Source: Meandrina meandrites
Lineage: Eukaryota > Cnidaria > Anthozoa > Scleractinia > Meandrinidae
Direction of reading: 5' to 3'
Assembly (NCBI GenBank): GCA_963693305.1
Contig: OY855913.1
Location: forward strand, 6,545,701 to 6,609,700
DNA: 64,000 bases
Shown here: positions 1 to 12,600 of the stretch, in pieces
Numbering within the stretch: the first letter of the stretch is position 1
Layout: the number at the start of each line of letters is the position of its first letter
Translations under genes and position numbers: made by a program
The notes under the pieces: model-generated
What the model saw: the letters and a program-made list of their open reading frames with translations, nothing else
Told to the model about the DNA's origin: nothing
The model's database searches: none

Positions 1-86
1 CAATTAACTATTCCATTGTAGCACTAATTATTACTGCAAGAACACCAAGACAGAGGAATACATGTAAGCAATGCATAATCTGACAG

Positions 87-372
87 GAGGCAGCGTGGCC
101 TAGTGGTTAGGGCACTGGACTTGTAATCTGGAGGTCCCGGGTTCAAATCCTCCTCCTTGCCACTAGATGGATTTGCCTTCAGTACTCCCGAATTTAACTC
201 CTCCACACTTTGTAAATAGCCAGCTGGTCAGCCTCCTACCAGTTGGGATTTTTAACAAATTTCTGTTCTATTTGTAATATTTGATTGCTTATTTAGTGTC
301 CAGAATTATTAGTACAACAGTGCTAAATACCCTGACACTTAATAAATAAAGTGATTTATTTATTTATTTTTT
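87..372 (+). mobile_element. tRNA-derived SINE, full-length copy
   Basis: A tRNA-like head begins near 90. It has a box A match (TGGCCTAGTGG, about 97-107) and a box B match (GGTTCAAATCC, about 140-150). The anticodon stem-loop reads TGT, so the head resembles tRNA-Thr. A non-tRNA body follows and ends in an AATAAATAAAG / TTTATTTATTTATTTT tail near 340-372. The acceptor stem pairs poorly, so this is a SINE and not a functional tRNA. It lies 5' of the first recognised exon of the LRR gene. Confidence 0.8.
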
Positions 373-413
373 ATCTGATAAGACTATTATAATTGTAACT
401 CTTATTTTTGCAG

Positions 414-3400
414 AAAATTACCCTTCAAAAATGCTACAGAGTTGGTGAAAAAGCGTAAGTCCTCCCAACTTTTGTGATCACATATGGTGATAAATAAAGA
501 AAAATGGTAAATTTTAAGCTTGGCAGTGAAATATGAAGGATGAAATATTCATCATGCCACAAGGGTGGGACAAAGAAAAATCTGAGTCCCTGACAAGAAT
601 CAAACTCATGACCTCCCAAACACTGGGAGGGTGCTCTATCCACTGAGGTACGAGAACTCATGGTGAGCAAGACCTTTTACTTTGTTCATATACGACATGC
701 ATCCTGCATACTGCTAGGATCGGCAGTATTGATAGTGTACTGTATGGTGATAAAAAAGATGGTAAATTTTGAGCTCAGTAGTGAAATATGAAAGATGGAT
801 GGTTACATACTACTATGCAAATCTGTGAATGAATAAGTGTGATGCATAGTCTCACTGTCTTCAAATTAAAAGTTGAAGAGTTTTGTTGTAATGAGTATTG
901 CTTACGCATGACTGAAAGCCATTCTAAACTGAACCGTGCAACAAAGAACTGAATGATGCTTTCAACTGGCCATGTGACCAAGACCCTTACACACTAGCAC
1001 CCAGGCTCCAGCTGTGTAGAAAAAGAAGCAATTATTTCTGTTATTTTGTTTCTCGTCATTCAGAAAACAACACTTCAAGAGTTCTTTAGATAAGTTTGAA
1101 AGGCACGGTGTCAATGAAGAAATTTACGCAAATTGCCAGTCGGAGAGAGGTTTTCCATTAATTTATGGGGACAGATAGCCAACCTTGTTGTGTTTTGACC
1201 TGAGACCCTTCCCTTATCTGGAACACTCATTTATACATAATTTTTTTTATATATATCGCAAATCTGCCAGATACAGACTGAAATTCATTGATGATCAGCC
1301 CTGGAAATTAAAGGTTAATATATATTTTGCAGCCTCTGGTGGCTTTTTAAGAACTGTAAGAAATTGAGTCACATCAATTTGGAAGGAAACAAAAGTCTTA
1401 AAGGACAGGTAGGCTTGACCTTTTTTTATAAATAACACGAATCTGACTTCTTTTATTCCGTTGTTTATGTAGAAGTGCTGGATATATCCATCATCACATG
1501 TGTATCACCATTATCATCACCATCATCACCATCATCATCATCATCGGCAGCAGCAACAGCATCAACATCATCATCATCATCACCTCATGCCATCCTGCAC
1601 ATGCATTGTACCTCCGTACATTAGCTTTGCAACAGGATAAGTTCACCAGCGCAGCTAGTACCTTGAATTATCCACCTTTATGTTTCTCTCTCCTTAGTGT
1701 TTCTTCATGCTGCCGCCATCTTGTGAAAATTTGTATCTGAAAGAATGTATTCAGGTAAAATACATTATGTTACTCATTTTTCAGAAGCTGTGACAATGTT
1801 AACTCTTTTCTTTTTGCTACATACAAGTTAGTGTTAGGGCTATCTAGAGCAGTCTTTAATAAAGTGGTTTTTCAACTGAGTTTTGTAAAAGCAAACCAAA
1901 GCAATCCTCCGGCCAATCACAAAGGAAACAGACAATCCAGTGAACCAATACATGTAGCTGGCAGCGAGGGGAAACATGCACGAATAGTGAATAACATTTG
2001 GTTTTGGTTTTACTTCTTACTGATAGAGAAAGTGGCGTGAGTGTTTTAAACCAGTAACTAAGTCAAATGCAAAACCAAAGCAAATACAAATTACATTCAA
2101 ATCTCAATTAAAACCTGCTCTGTTATAACTTCATTAAGTCGTTTGTAGTTAGGAGTCACATCACCTCAGAGTTTAGTTTAACTACAAAAAGTATATTTGA
2201 ATGGTTTTGCTTTAGTTGACAGATAAGGGACTTGGCTATCTTGGTGATAAATGTAAAAACTTGAAAACTATCAACATCACTGGGTGTATTATGCTGACAG
2301 ATGAGGGCATCCTTCAACTCACACAGGTCAGTTTTATGACATTATGTTTTCATTACAGTCAAGCGCGTCGAACCGAAGCCACCCGACAAAGTTTTTGACA
2401 CCTTTTTGACAAGTTTTTGATTACTTTGATGAGTTTTATGGCTTCCGATTTCTTTAAAGTACCAATCAGATGTCTTAAAAAATGGAAGGCGGGGTATCAA
2501 CCGTTGCATGGTTGGTCTTCAAACGTTTGAAGGGGTTTCGAACAACTGGTGATAAATAAACTTTATGCCGGCAAAAATTTGGTCAAAAGTAACTTTTCAT
2601 ATAGGAAATGCACTTTATAGATTCTTGTGACGCCTTACTTTCAATTTCAAGTCTTCTGGGTTTGTAAAACCAGTTGAAATTGAACGTTTCGTAGATCGTT
2701 TGTATGAACCGTTGTGCAACGGGAAGCCATCAAACTAATCAAAAACTTTGTCGGGTGGCTACGGTTCAACGCGTTTGACTGTAAAGCGTTAGCAACATAT
2801 CCTTGTTGTATAAAGTTCATCCTTGGATTAGAGATGTTGCTTGGGAGGCACAGTGGCCTGATGGTTAGTGCGCTGGACTGTAGTTCGAGCAGTCCAGGTT
2901 TGGGCCTTGTCTGGGATCATTGTGTTGTGTTCCTGTGCGGGAAGAACACAATGCCTCTCCTCACCTAATCCTAATTGGTTCCTCTCCTAATTGGTTCCTG
3001 GCAAATATAATGCTGGGGATAATCCTGTGATGGACTAGCATCCCATTCACTGATAAGCTTTACGTGATACGGGATGTTACTTAGTCTATATACGAGCCTA
3101 ATGGCCCATCAGGCCAGAGCTTATCCCGGTTTCCGTAGCACGAAGCGACTAGGAGTATTTCTACTCCTCCCTGGATGGGATGCTAGTTCGCCGGTTCCCA
3201 TTTATACACCTGGGTGAAGAGAGGCACTATGAGAGTAAAGTATCTTGCCCAAGGACACAACACAATGCCCCGGCCAGGGCTCGAACCCGGACCGCCCGAT
3301 CCGGAGTCCAGCGCACTAACCATTAGGCAACCGCGTTACATCACGCTAGCTATTATACAATGGTGACATTCTTGTATTGCTAATGTTGTTTTGTTTGTTT

Positions 3401-6400
3401 CTCTTTGCAGCACTGTTGTATGATTGAATCGTTGGTTCTTTCACAGGCTGGACCCAACGGTAATATAAAACAGGAGTTTTGTTTCCGCTTTGAAGATTTC
3501 TTTACTGCTAAACTTTCTCTACTAAGATTAATAAGAGGAATTGCTATCTCTGACGTACGATATATAGGGCAAGTTTTTCTTCAAAACTCCACAAAAGGAT
3601 CGTTATCTCAAAATTAGAGTAATGCGGGAATGCATCTTGAGGCTCGATGCAGTTTACTACAAATTGAGTCTACACGGGCCAATTTCTGCCAGAGAAAGAA
3701 GAACGGTTTGTTTGGAATAATGTATCCGAGGAATTATCGTTTCAAGAAAATTGCATGAGCGCTTGAGAACGCTCTGAAATGCATCTTGTCAACTTGGCAT
3801 CACCTCATGAAAAACTAAGTCAATTCTTGGATTGACCCCTCCCTCCCTCTTTGCATTATTTTGACCTTAACCTTGTTGTAAAGTGCTTGCTCTATTTAGG
3901 AGTGGAACAAACAAACTCTAAATTCTTTGCCGGTTTTTTAGTGACCAGCCAAGGATTACAGGGAATTGGAAATTTGTCATTGCTAGTAAGTCATATTTTC
4001 CATATGATAAAAATGTAAGGATGACAAATAATCAAAATAAAACGAAAACATTGAAAACCTCATTTCACATCTGATACACTGCTTATCTTTTTGTTATGAC
4101 CCTTTCAGAGAAATTTGGATCTATCAAAGAATTCTGTTGTAAATGACGAGTTACTGTATGCCATTGGAAGAAGCTGTATTCATCTAAGGTACTTTTGCTT
4201 TTTTCATACTTTGTTACAAGTACAGTGTAACCGGCTCTGCTAATGGAAACACTCGTTTGCGATCCTTATGGATTCTTGCATCTTTTGAAAAAGGGACGTG
4301 AATCCCCTTGGGGAGGGGTGAGGGGGGCTCCTACATGAAAGGGACAGAGTTGCTCATGGGAAAACTTCAGTTTATTCCTATAATGGCGGCGTTTTTCCTT
4401 TCTTCACATGCAACCCTCAGTGAAACCTTGATAAAAATATTGGCGTTTTGTCAGAACACCATAAGTAAGACCAAGATCCGACATCTACACCCATAAGTGA
4501 AACAACGGGCATCCCTGTCCCTTTCATATGGGAATTTCCCCCTCCCCCTCCCCCTCCCCCCCCCCCCCCCCCCCAACCCGCCAACCCGGGACTGAATCAC
4601 ACATGGACACTGCAATAAGACGGTAAAAGTTAGAAAGCCCGGGAATTCGCTGTTGTGGTGTACTTCCAGCAGCCATCATCTGCTAAACGAAAAAGCCCGA
4701 CACATGTCTAACCTTCAATAGACTCATCACACTTACAGTGCAACTTCTTGAACCGGGTCACTTGTGATAAAATTCAAGACTGTATGTTGTACTGTGTTTA
4801 CACACTAAAGCCCAGACGGGAACTACAAACGAGAAACATTTACTCTAATATTTTCGAAATGAGCTAACCACGACTTAGCTCGTCTAAGTGGTTTTAAACT
4901 TCTCTTTACAGTTCTCTGAACCTGGATTCATGTCAAGGAGAAATAACAGATGCAGGGTTACAATGTCTCGTGTCGTGTTATCAGCTGGCTTCTCTTGTGA
5001 TAAGCTACATAGACAAGGTGGGAACCCTGTGACAGGAACATTGTAAGAATGCTATGTAAATCCAATACAAGGCAGTTCAAGGCAACGGTTGTTGCTGCTG
5101 TTATATCTCAAGTCTGGCGTATTGTCTTACTTGTGATCTAAATTAACATCGTTTCGTTGTCAGATAACAGACGAGGGCGTAGTTCATCTGTCCACAAATG
5201 GGACCCTGGAGAGGCTAGTGGCTCGTGCATGCATAGGACTGACCGACAAATGTGAGTCATATTAAGCATTTTGTTGTGCTGAGCATTTCCTGAATGCAAG
5301 AGAAGCTGTCATGGATTTTTGCAAGATTTTTTAAGAAGCCTAGACCATCTGTAGATCGCAAATGGATCTTTCTCTGCTGATTTGGTGGATGAGAATCAGG
5401 TAAAAAGTAAGTGTGAAATAATAGTTTTGGACTAGTTGTTCTTACTTTATTTTCACAGCAATGGAGAGTCTGTTACAGCACTGTCATCAGCTGACGTTCT
5501 TGGATTTCAGTGGCTGTGGCAACATCACCAACGCCTCTATTGAACTACTGGCTCTGTACTGTACCTCGGAGGATCGACCCAGTCTCACCTGTACCGTAGG
5601 AGGTAGGGTCTGGAACCTAGTCTTAAGATGCCGGACTAGAACTCTCTTGTTTGGTTGTGACGTGTTTGTAGTGCCGAATAGTTCGGTAATTTTGGAGGAG
5701 GGGATCTCCTGGGTAAAATAAGGTTATACCCAAGCTAGTAAAGTGTGTTTTTTGCGCACGCTGATTGATTAGTTAAGGTCTGCTGTGATGTCTTTTCACA
5801 ACATCGTTCATGTTGTAAGTAATAATACCACTGAGGTAACCACTGCATGATATCATCTAAAGCTGACTTCAGCAAAGAAACTGACGAACTGATGCGATAC
5901 AAATCCCATCCGTACTCTTACCGCGTCTGTTCGGTCGCTTCTTTGCTGCAATCAGCTTTGGATAATCTTTAGCTATTGACTAATTAAACTCGGAAATATC
6001 TTACACTATCTTTTGGTTTAAATTTAGCGCAAGAAATTTGCTCTTTTGGGATGGAGCCCCGTTTATCCAGCTGCGAAAGGGCCACCGAAAGCAGAACATA
6101 TTTAAGGGGTTCTTGCTGAATAAGCAATAACTGAGTGCGTGTTTGTTTGGTCCATAATAAAGTAGTCGTATCAACGAAATGATGGTATGGCGGTGTTCCA
6201 TTATACATGCATTAAAAATCGACTCTGTTTTCCGTGGCTATTCACTTCTACCGTATATGCTAAAGCTATTATTGGCTGATGTCGCTGTTGTTATATAATG
6301 GACTGTGTTTGCCGAGCCATGAGGTAAATATCCGTCAATGTTCACCCTCACAAACAATTCTAAATGAACTCTTCAGGTACGTCCATTGACGAAGACGCGA

Positions 6401-7438
6401 TATCTCGGCTGCAGCAGCAGACATCATGTCAGTGCCAAGTGTTTCGTGATGATTTCTCCATTAGCGGACGGACCGATGCCGTCCCGTCTTATGGCTCAGG
6501 TATGGAATCCTGCCGCCGTTTTCAGTGTGGTCGGGTAGCAACTCTTGCGGGGTCTCTCATGAATGGTTCGCCTTCTGTTGTGTGAGATTGTTAAAGCAAT
6601 TTTCAATTGAGTGTCGCAAAACCAAAACCAAATCAATCACTCTTTCCAATCAGAAAGGGCACAGACAATCCAGTGAAAAAATCAAAAGTCGTAGCAAATA
6701 CGTATATATATACGTATATTCAAAATTATCTGCTGTGTTTAATTTTAAATTCGCTTTTGGCTGTTATTGGTTCAAACATCTCATGGATCGTACTCTAACC
6801 AGTCAGAGCAAACATGCTTTTTAACCAATCGAAAGCGAACCCAAAACCGATCGTGACTTGGCGTATGCGCGTTTTTTTTTCCCGCGTTTAACGCGGGTGG
6901 CATGTTTTTGCTTCGAGTCCTGATTGGTTCATTACATTACTACGTTTGTTGTGATTGGTCAGATGTGATTACCTTGGTTTTAGTTTTACGACGGTCATAA
7001 AACTGCTCTAAAACTCATTCAGATAAGCTAGAGTGAAAATATAAGGAAATTAGTTATTTTTGCTTAGCCCGCGCAGCTGACGGTCTATCTCTTACAATGA
7101 CAAAGTACGAGCGACGAAGTCACGTAAATGAGAAGCAAAGCTAAGCCGCTATCATTTTGCCATCGTCTGAAAAGACCCGCCAGCTACGTAGACTGATCTC
7201 TGTACTTTTTACAGGTGCTTTCTACCGCGAGGAAGACGATGACGATGACGAGTTTGATGAATTTGGTAACGAGTTTGATGACGATGACGACGAAGGTGAA
7301 GAGCTTGTTCACAACATAGTTGATGACGAGGAGACCTGGATGGCCGAGGACTCGTTATGGTGGAGGCCCGACGATGCCGAGGATTTTCTAGAGGCTGATT
7401 ATCCTTCGTTACTGGCCGAACAGTTGTATCGATCTTGA
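414..7438 (+). CDS. Leucine-rich repeat protein (F-box/LRR type), 3' part of gene, 11 exons
   Basis: Exons read from splice sites and frame: 414-454, 1333-1408, 2216-2326, 3411-3459, 3942-3985, 4109-4188, 4912-5017, 5164-5251, 5459-5602, 6377-6499, 7215-7438 (TGA). Together they give 1,086 bases, 361 residues, with no internal stop. The first two thirds are cysteine-containing LRRs with the pattern LTDxGLxxLxxxCxxLxxLxLxxC, as in FBXL/AMN1-type proteins. In that family an F-box, if present, lies N-terminal and would be off the window. The tail changes character: a Cys/Gln linker, then two runs of Asp/Glu (residues about 290-310), then a Trp-containing acidic segment ending QLYRS. Function is unknown; a ubiquitin-ligase adaptor role is only inferred from the repeat type. 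A candidate AATAAA lies at 8102. Introns carry SINEs and a (CAT)n tract. Confidence 0.85.
484..665 (-). mobile_element. Second SINE type (tRNA-like head), minus orientation
   Basis: Read on the minus strand, the head near 665-595 has a box A-like stretch (TACCTCAGTGGATAGAGC) and a box B-like stretch (GAGTTTGATTC). The body then runs to about 484. The body sequence GGTAAATTTT..GTGAAATATGAA recurs at about 742-800, which is a second, partial copy. It lies in an intron of the LRR gene. Confidence 0.6.
1497..1585. repeat. (CAT/ATC)n microsatellite, interrupted
   Basis: Imperfect trinucleotide run of CAT/ATC units with a short CAGCAG interruption, inside an intron of the LRR gene. Confidence 0.85.
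1840..2040. repeat. Dispersed repeat with AAACCAAAGC / GACAATCCAGTG motifs
   Basis: The segment contains CAAACCAAAGCAATC, CCAATCACAAAGG and CAGACAATCCAGTGAACC. A diverged copy sits at about 6595-6700 (AAAACCAAATCAATC, CCAATCAGAAAGG, CAGACAATCCAGTGAA). A related string with GAGAAAGTGGCGC occurs near 35,590-35,645. No coding capacity is seen; probably a non-autonomous transposon family. Confidence 0.55.
2839..3070 (+). mobile_element. SINE, GGGAGGCGCGGTGGCC family, diverged copy
   Basis: Starts with a tRNA-like box A (GTGGCCTGATGGTTAGTGCG) and continues with the family-specific GTTGTGTTCCTGTGCGGG and GATGGACTAGCATCCCAT segments. It is diverged and partly rearranged. It faces an opposite-strand copy immediately downstream. 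Confidence 0.7.
3084..3337 (-). mobile_element. SINE, same family, minus orientation
   Basis: The reverse complement shows the head at the 3337 end (GCGGTTGCCTAATGGTTAGTGCG), then a box B (GGGTTCGAGCCC), the CTTGGGCAAGA motif and the CTAGTCGCTTC..GGATAAGCTC tail. Copies at 34,928-35,236 and 58,706-59,062 are clearly the same family. Confidence 0.8.
4526..4574. repeat. Poly-C / CCCTCC tract
   Basis: Run of CCCTCCCCCTCC grading into an uninterrupted C run, within an LRR-gene intron. Confidence 0.8.
6595..6700. repeat. Second copy of the AAACCAAA/GACAATCCAGTG dispersed repeat
   Basis: Matches the 1840-2040 repeat over about 80 bases with substitutions. It lies in the last intron of the LRR gene. 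Confidence 0.5.
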
Positions 7439-7944
7439 TAACAGGAAAAGAAGGGAGGAAGCTCTCCAGAAATGAAGTAGTCCCGCTCGAGTTCGGGTGG
7501 TTAACGACGTGACTTTGACAAAGATTGATGTCACGAACGTGACACAAGGTCTTGGAGTTATGTGACTCAAATCTGCTTGACTCATTGAGTGAATCCCTTT
7601 GAGAAAGTGGCAAGTTTTTAATACACCAATTGGTGGTCAGTTATTGGATCACAATACAGCAGACATAAACAGTGCCAGCTACAAAACATTATCAAATGGC
7701 GTGACTCAAATTGCGTGACTCACTTGAAAGGGTGGAACTTACACGGGTACTGACGTCTCGCCGGGTGCGACGTGTTTCATATTCGAATGGTTTGAAATAC
7801 AACGTAAAAAACCAAAAGAATGCATCCATGATGGGATGAAGAACTTTCGATATTTTTTATTTTATTATTTTTTTTTTTGGTAAAAGATCTTCAGTTTTCG
7901 TTTTTGTTGTTGATAAGAAAATGTTATGGAATGTTTATGATCAG

Positions 7945-8092
7945 GGCCCAGTTGTTCAAAAGGTGGATAACACTATCCACCGGATAAATCGCTATCCAGT
8001 GGATAAATATCGACAAAACAAACCACACTATCCACTGGATAGTGATTTCTCCGGTGGATCAGCGTTATCCACCTTTTAAACAACTGGGGCCA
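7945..8092. mobile_element. 148-bp hairpin (foldback) element
   Basis: The left arm (7946-8006) contains CCCAGTTGTTCAAAAGGTGG and TATCCAGTGGATA. The right arm (8029-8092) is its near-exact reverse complement, ending CAACTGGGGCC. The loop is about 20 bases. It sits between the convergent 3' ends of the LRR and seven-helix genes. No clear target-site duplication was found. Confidence 0.75.
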
Positions 8093-8607
8093 GGGCTTTA
8101 AAATAAAGGATGAATCAGTACTGGTTTAGTGTCCCAATCTGGTCAGACAAATGTTCATTTTGGAATATAAATATTTTATTCTGAAATTCCACATTATCTT
8201 CTTTATATAGTATTATCAATAACGAAACAAACAACTACTGTTCTTCAATTTGGTTATACTATGAACTTGATAGCATTCTTTGTAAACTGTTAGCCCATTC
8301 AAACTAACGCTACATCCCCATAAATTTGTCCTAGGGTCTCTTGACACCCTTTTTGTTCAAGTGCTAAACTAAACTCTGGAGTTATAGAGGCACATGGCCT
8401 GCCTGACATAGCCTCTTGAATAATTGCAAGGCGTAATCGACCCCAGTGATACACAGAGTTCATTTTCCTTGACTACAACTCGTTCGAACTTCTACTCAAG
8501 ACGAAAGGCTTCGGTTTACATTCTTTCTCTATGAACATCTAAACGGCTCTTAGCCCTTCCCGTTCTCTGCGTGTTAATTCTTCAATTCACAGTAATAATT
8601 TATATAA

Positions 8608-9687
8608 TTATGCAGCACTATCTCGTTCTCCAGTCAAGTATTTCTGACTGCTTTGGTGGCCATTGGAGAAGCTTACTTTCTCCGATTTTTCCCGCGCTTC
8701 TTGGCAGCAGGTGAAACAGCACATGAACAGAGGTCGATTGCCGCCGACTTGTCGCGGGCTCACGTAAGCCAATGTACAACCAGCCGCGAATTCAACCGCG
8801 CGATATAGCGATTGGAATATCAGCCACGGCCACGGCTGAGGAATCTTGACTTCGCTTAGATACATGTTATGTACGCCAAAAATGGAATACAACTGAAGCG
8901 CACAGCTTGTAAATCCCAGAAACACCGTGATATAGGTGATCTTGACAAGTTTTGAAACGTTCGGTCGATAGGCGCTTGCGTTGGCATCTCTGCGAGCGCG
9001 CAGGCTTGCCTGCCCGAGGCGGGAAACGCGCGTGTGGTTTCTTCGAACGTAAGTAACAATTCTCGTGCCACTGTATATGAAGCTTACAGAGAGAACGAAG
9101 TTGAACACGATGTAAAATGACTGGCAGATGATGGTGAGCGTTTTCCAATCGGCAAATAGCGACACCATTATTTCTGCGAAGAATGCAAGGCTGAAATGAA
9201 ACAAAATAACGCAAGACAAGAATCGGCCACTCTGAAGCTTCTCTGGATAAAGCTTGAGTTTCATCACTTGAAGGAACGCCAAGTGAACCAGTGAAAACGA
9301 CGCCGTGATGCACGGTAGGGCGATACCGAACAATATCCGAGTCAATATCACCGGACACGCGGGTAATAAGTAGCATTGTTCAGACTCGTAAGGATTGATG
9401 AACAAAAATAAAGCCCGCGTCACGCCAAAAATGATCAGGAGGCTTGTGATAATCATTGCTAATCGTCCCCGTTTCGTGCGTCGTTTAATACTGATAATGT
9501 CCATCAATGTTATCAGAGAGTACACGGCGAAAAGAGTAAAAAGTGTGCCAAAACCAATCCAGTGCATTTCCCAGGCCCATTTCCAGGTTTTCAGTGCAGG
9601 TCCCCATTCTGGGATGGGCTCAGCAGCAACGGGGCTATCTCCGGAGGGGCTTGATGAGGTAGCAGGATTGGGTTCCACTTCAGCCAT
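8608..9687 (-). CDS. Seven-helix membrane protein, PRRT3/PRRT4-like
   Basis: Uninterrupted 359-codon frame starting at ATG 9687. A short Pro/Ser/Glu-rich N-terminus (1-30) has no signal peptide. It is followed by the PEWGPALKTWKWAWEMH stretch, which I recognise from the start of the membrane domain of proline-rich transmembrane proteins 3/4. Seven hydrophobic segments can be counted at about residues 43-66, 76-98, 112-140, 156-178, 187-208, 247-270 and 286-308. A Cys-rich, Ser-rich cytoplasmic tail follows. There is one conserved-looking N-glycosylation site (NHT 217). It is much shorter than vertebrate PRRT3/4, lacking their long proline-rich ectodomain. Function is unknown. It converges on the LRR gene. 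A candidate AATAAA on this strand lies at 8180-8175. The family call is from memory of the motif; an unrelated 7TM family is possible. Confidence 0.75.
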   Translation of the reverse strand: MAEVEPNPATSSSPSGDSPVAAEPIPEWGPALKTWKWAWEMHWIGFGTLFTLFAVYSLITLMDIISIKRRTKRGRLAMIITSLLIIFGVTRALFLFINPYESEQCYLLPACPVILTRILFGIALPCITASFSLVHLAFLQVMKLKLYPEKLQSGRFLSCVILFHFSLAFFAEIMVSLFADWKTLTIICQSFYIVFNFVLSVSFIYSGTRIVTYVRRNHTRVSRLGQASLRARRDANASAYRPNVSKLVKITYITVFLGFTSCALQLYSIFGVHNMYLSEVKIPQPWPWLIFQSLYRAVEFAAGCTLAYVSPRQVGGNRPLFMCCFTCCQEAREKSEKVSFSNGHQSSQKYLTGERDSAA

Positions 9688-9699
9688 CGATTAGGCAAT

Positions 9700-12600
9700 C
9701 GTCTTCGTCATTTTCCCTGGAAGAAACAAATTTCGACAGCACTTTTAGACAATTACGAAGCGAGAAAAGCCCAGTAATGCCCGAGTTAACCATAAATCAT
9801 AACGTAAATTACTTTGACTGGTCTCAATATATTTCTTATTGTATACCATTTTCTTTAATTCTGATTCCTCTTATGACTCCGTCACTTATGATCGATACTA
9901 TCTCTGCGGTTAGTGTCGAAAACGAAGATTTGATCGAAACGAAGACCATCGAAAACCAATAGAAATGCTTTCTTTTTCTGTAAAACAAACGTTCTGAACG
10001 TTAGGAAGTTTTTTGTGTTTTACAATTAAGTTTATTGCTTCGTCCCCTTTTCCGTAGCGTGAAAAAAACGATTGAAACGAAAAGGCTCTTGAAACTCATG
10101 CGGAAAAAGCCAGTCTTTCGAAAAACATAGCTGAACGTTAACCGGGTTCTCTGTCCGAAAGAAGTTCGTTTGCATTATTGGAATATCCGAAAAAAAAATA
10201 AACGGCCTCTGATTCTAAAGAAATCATTTTATTATTGATTTTTTTTTCTTTCTCTTCGATAACTGATAATCTTTCATGTACAAAATACATGGGTTACTGT
10301 TGACGCATTTTAAGAAAATTCGAGATCGCTTTTCAGTGAAAACAAGTACTGAATTCAGATATTGCGAAAATTGACTCTAGTCTCGAATTTCAGCGATCTT
10401 CCTCTGGCCGCGCGCTTTCGATCAGACGTTTGAAATTCAGGCTAAGGTCTGACTTCACACGCAGCTCATAGTTTTCATGCCTTCTCGTTACAATAAAAAT
10501 TACATTAAAAGGCAATGATTTTCTTAAACAGGTACAGTCCTTAGCTTTGATTTTACATTTCGTTGTAGCCGGTCAAGTCCGCATGATCCTAATGTACCCA
10601 ACTTTCTTACCTGAAACTGTGATGCTTTTAAGTCATGATTTTTGCGTCTTTGCCGTGAAGTTTTCGGTAGAGGAAAACTTAAGTCGAAATCTTCAAAATA
10701 TATGAAATTACATGATAGCTAATGCAGGTTAATCTGGGTTATTACACATTGTCCAGATGTATATTGAAATCTTATCTACAGTGAACCTACATATCGTTAA
10801 TTACTATTTTATAAAGAATGACGACGAATCTTTGTCGGCTTTTTCCATCTCTAAAGCACGTTAAAAGGGCATTAACACTGATAATGAGAGTCATACGTTG
10901 AGAGTTTTACCATTAAACAATCGATTTACAAAGAGAATTTAAAAACCAAGTCCCGTACTGTAAATCTAATGAGTGAGGATAAAAAATATGTTAAAAATCA
11001 CTCGTACCTTGTGTAACGCAAAAAATCGCGATTTATAGTTAACAACATAATGCAATATAATTTTATGCATAATCTTAAATTTACCTAGCGAAAATTGGTT
11101 ATAAACACAGTGAAGCCGACAAATATGAATGTACGAATTATTGTGAGTGCAAAATCCAGTGGATATATACATACCCCAAAGCGTTTCAAATGAAATCCTA
11201 CAGAGTTCTGACACATCCAGGTTAAGGCTCTATGTTCTTTTGATAAAGTACCTAATACTGTCGGAGTGAGTGGGCAGTTTAACAGGAAAATGTTTGGCCG
11301 ATGTTGTGACGTATGGATGAGCTACGCGCGAGAACTGTTGATTTCTGCGACTGAAATGACGCATGCGGGGCCGTCAAGGGTCGTGAAATTACGGTGCTCG
11401 CGGACTGCGTGGGAAGGCCAAACAGGAAATTATTGACCCGCCATGACGTATGGACCATGCGAAGCGTAACTGCGAGAACCGTAGATTTTTCAGTACGGAC
11501 CAAGGGACTTTATTAATATGAACAATTTAAATTTGATATGAAAATTTTATTTAGGGAACCTAGGAAACTGTGTCTCGGCGAAAACAAAAATAAGTAAATT
11601 GTATCTGCGCTGAACATAGCTGAAGAGTAGGCGGCCGAAAATGAACTGCATGAGCTGCGCCGTTAACTCTTCCCAGGCCTAGCGGCCCGCAGCAGCCGCC
11701 TTCATTGCCGGAACAGCCAAAGAAGTGCGTCATCGGAGCCCTAATTCGCTCGAACCCTGGAAAAAGCGTGGGTGGAAAACAAAATTTACATGTTGTTTAG
11801 CTGCAAAAAGGCTTTGCCAGACCTATTTTTTGCATCAGTTAGTTTAACGAAATAAAATGTGAAAAGAACATGTGAACATTTTCTAGAATATCAATTTTCA
11901 GGCCGTAGTATTGTTTAAGACTGAGGTTTTATAATAGTTTAAATAATTTGCATGGAAGAATGAAAACCTTGCCAGATATTTTTCAGTTAGTAAGAAACCA
12001 AGAACGAGCTAGGATTAAACGTCGCCGAGTTACACCTCATGTCGTCTTACATACAACCTTCTCTTTTGTATTTCTACATATCCCAACTAATTTTACACTC
12101 TTTCCGTTTTAAACTTTAACAATTCACATTTTGGCGACGACATATTCTTAAAATAACCGAGGCCCCATCGCCGTGTATTTACTCTGGGTGTGGTTAGACT
12201 GTTATACGTTTCACAACACCGACGTTCCACTTTGTTAAACAATTGACGTCAATTTTTGTCCAAAAGTAATATATGACCGACATTACAATCCGAAATTATT
12301 GGAGCAGATTATAAGTGTCCACCAGATTAAGAAAATGCCAAATTTTTGGAGGAAAAAAGCCAGATCATTGAACAGTAGAACAGTATAATATACGCAAGTG
12401 TTATGCTTTTATCGATAAACCTTAACCCTGAAGAATGCGAGGAAGCAAGATAACACAATGGTAGCCTGTTCTGAAGTTTTGATTAGTAGTTTCAGTAAAA
12501 AGTTACGTAATTGTTGATTTCGGGTTAAGAAGTATGTTGTTGGTTGATGTTACGGACTATGTGTGTCCCAGTCATTGGACAAGGCAAAAACTCGGTAACA

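Noticed and set aside
17..66. Possible additional LRR exon between AG (about 21) and GTAAGC (64)
   Set aside because: In the phase required to join the exon at 414 it contains an early stop codon.
90..163. Functional tRNA-Thr gene
   Set aside because: The acceptor stem does not pair and the sequence continues into a SINE body with an AT-rich tail.
1064..1190. Possible LRR exon after TTCAG at 1063
   Set aside because: The flanking exons 454 and 1333 already join in phase. This candidate has no good donor and no LRR pattern.
3411..3617. Long read-through of the LRR exon at 3411 (70 codons)
   Set aside because: A donor GTAATA at 3460 joins in phase to 3942 and restores the LRR pattern, so the read-through is intron.
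7209..7613. 134-codon minus-strand frame overlapping the LRR last exon
   Set aside because: It is the antisense of the Asp/Glu-rich exon: His/Arg-rich, with no domain. The plus-strand exon has matching splice signals.
8867..9376. 169-codon minus-strand frame inside the seven-helix gene
   Set aside because: Alternative frame of the longer 359-codon gene; no membrane pattern or recognisable motif.
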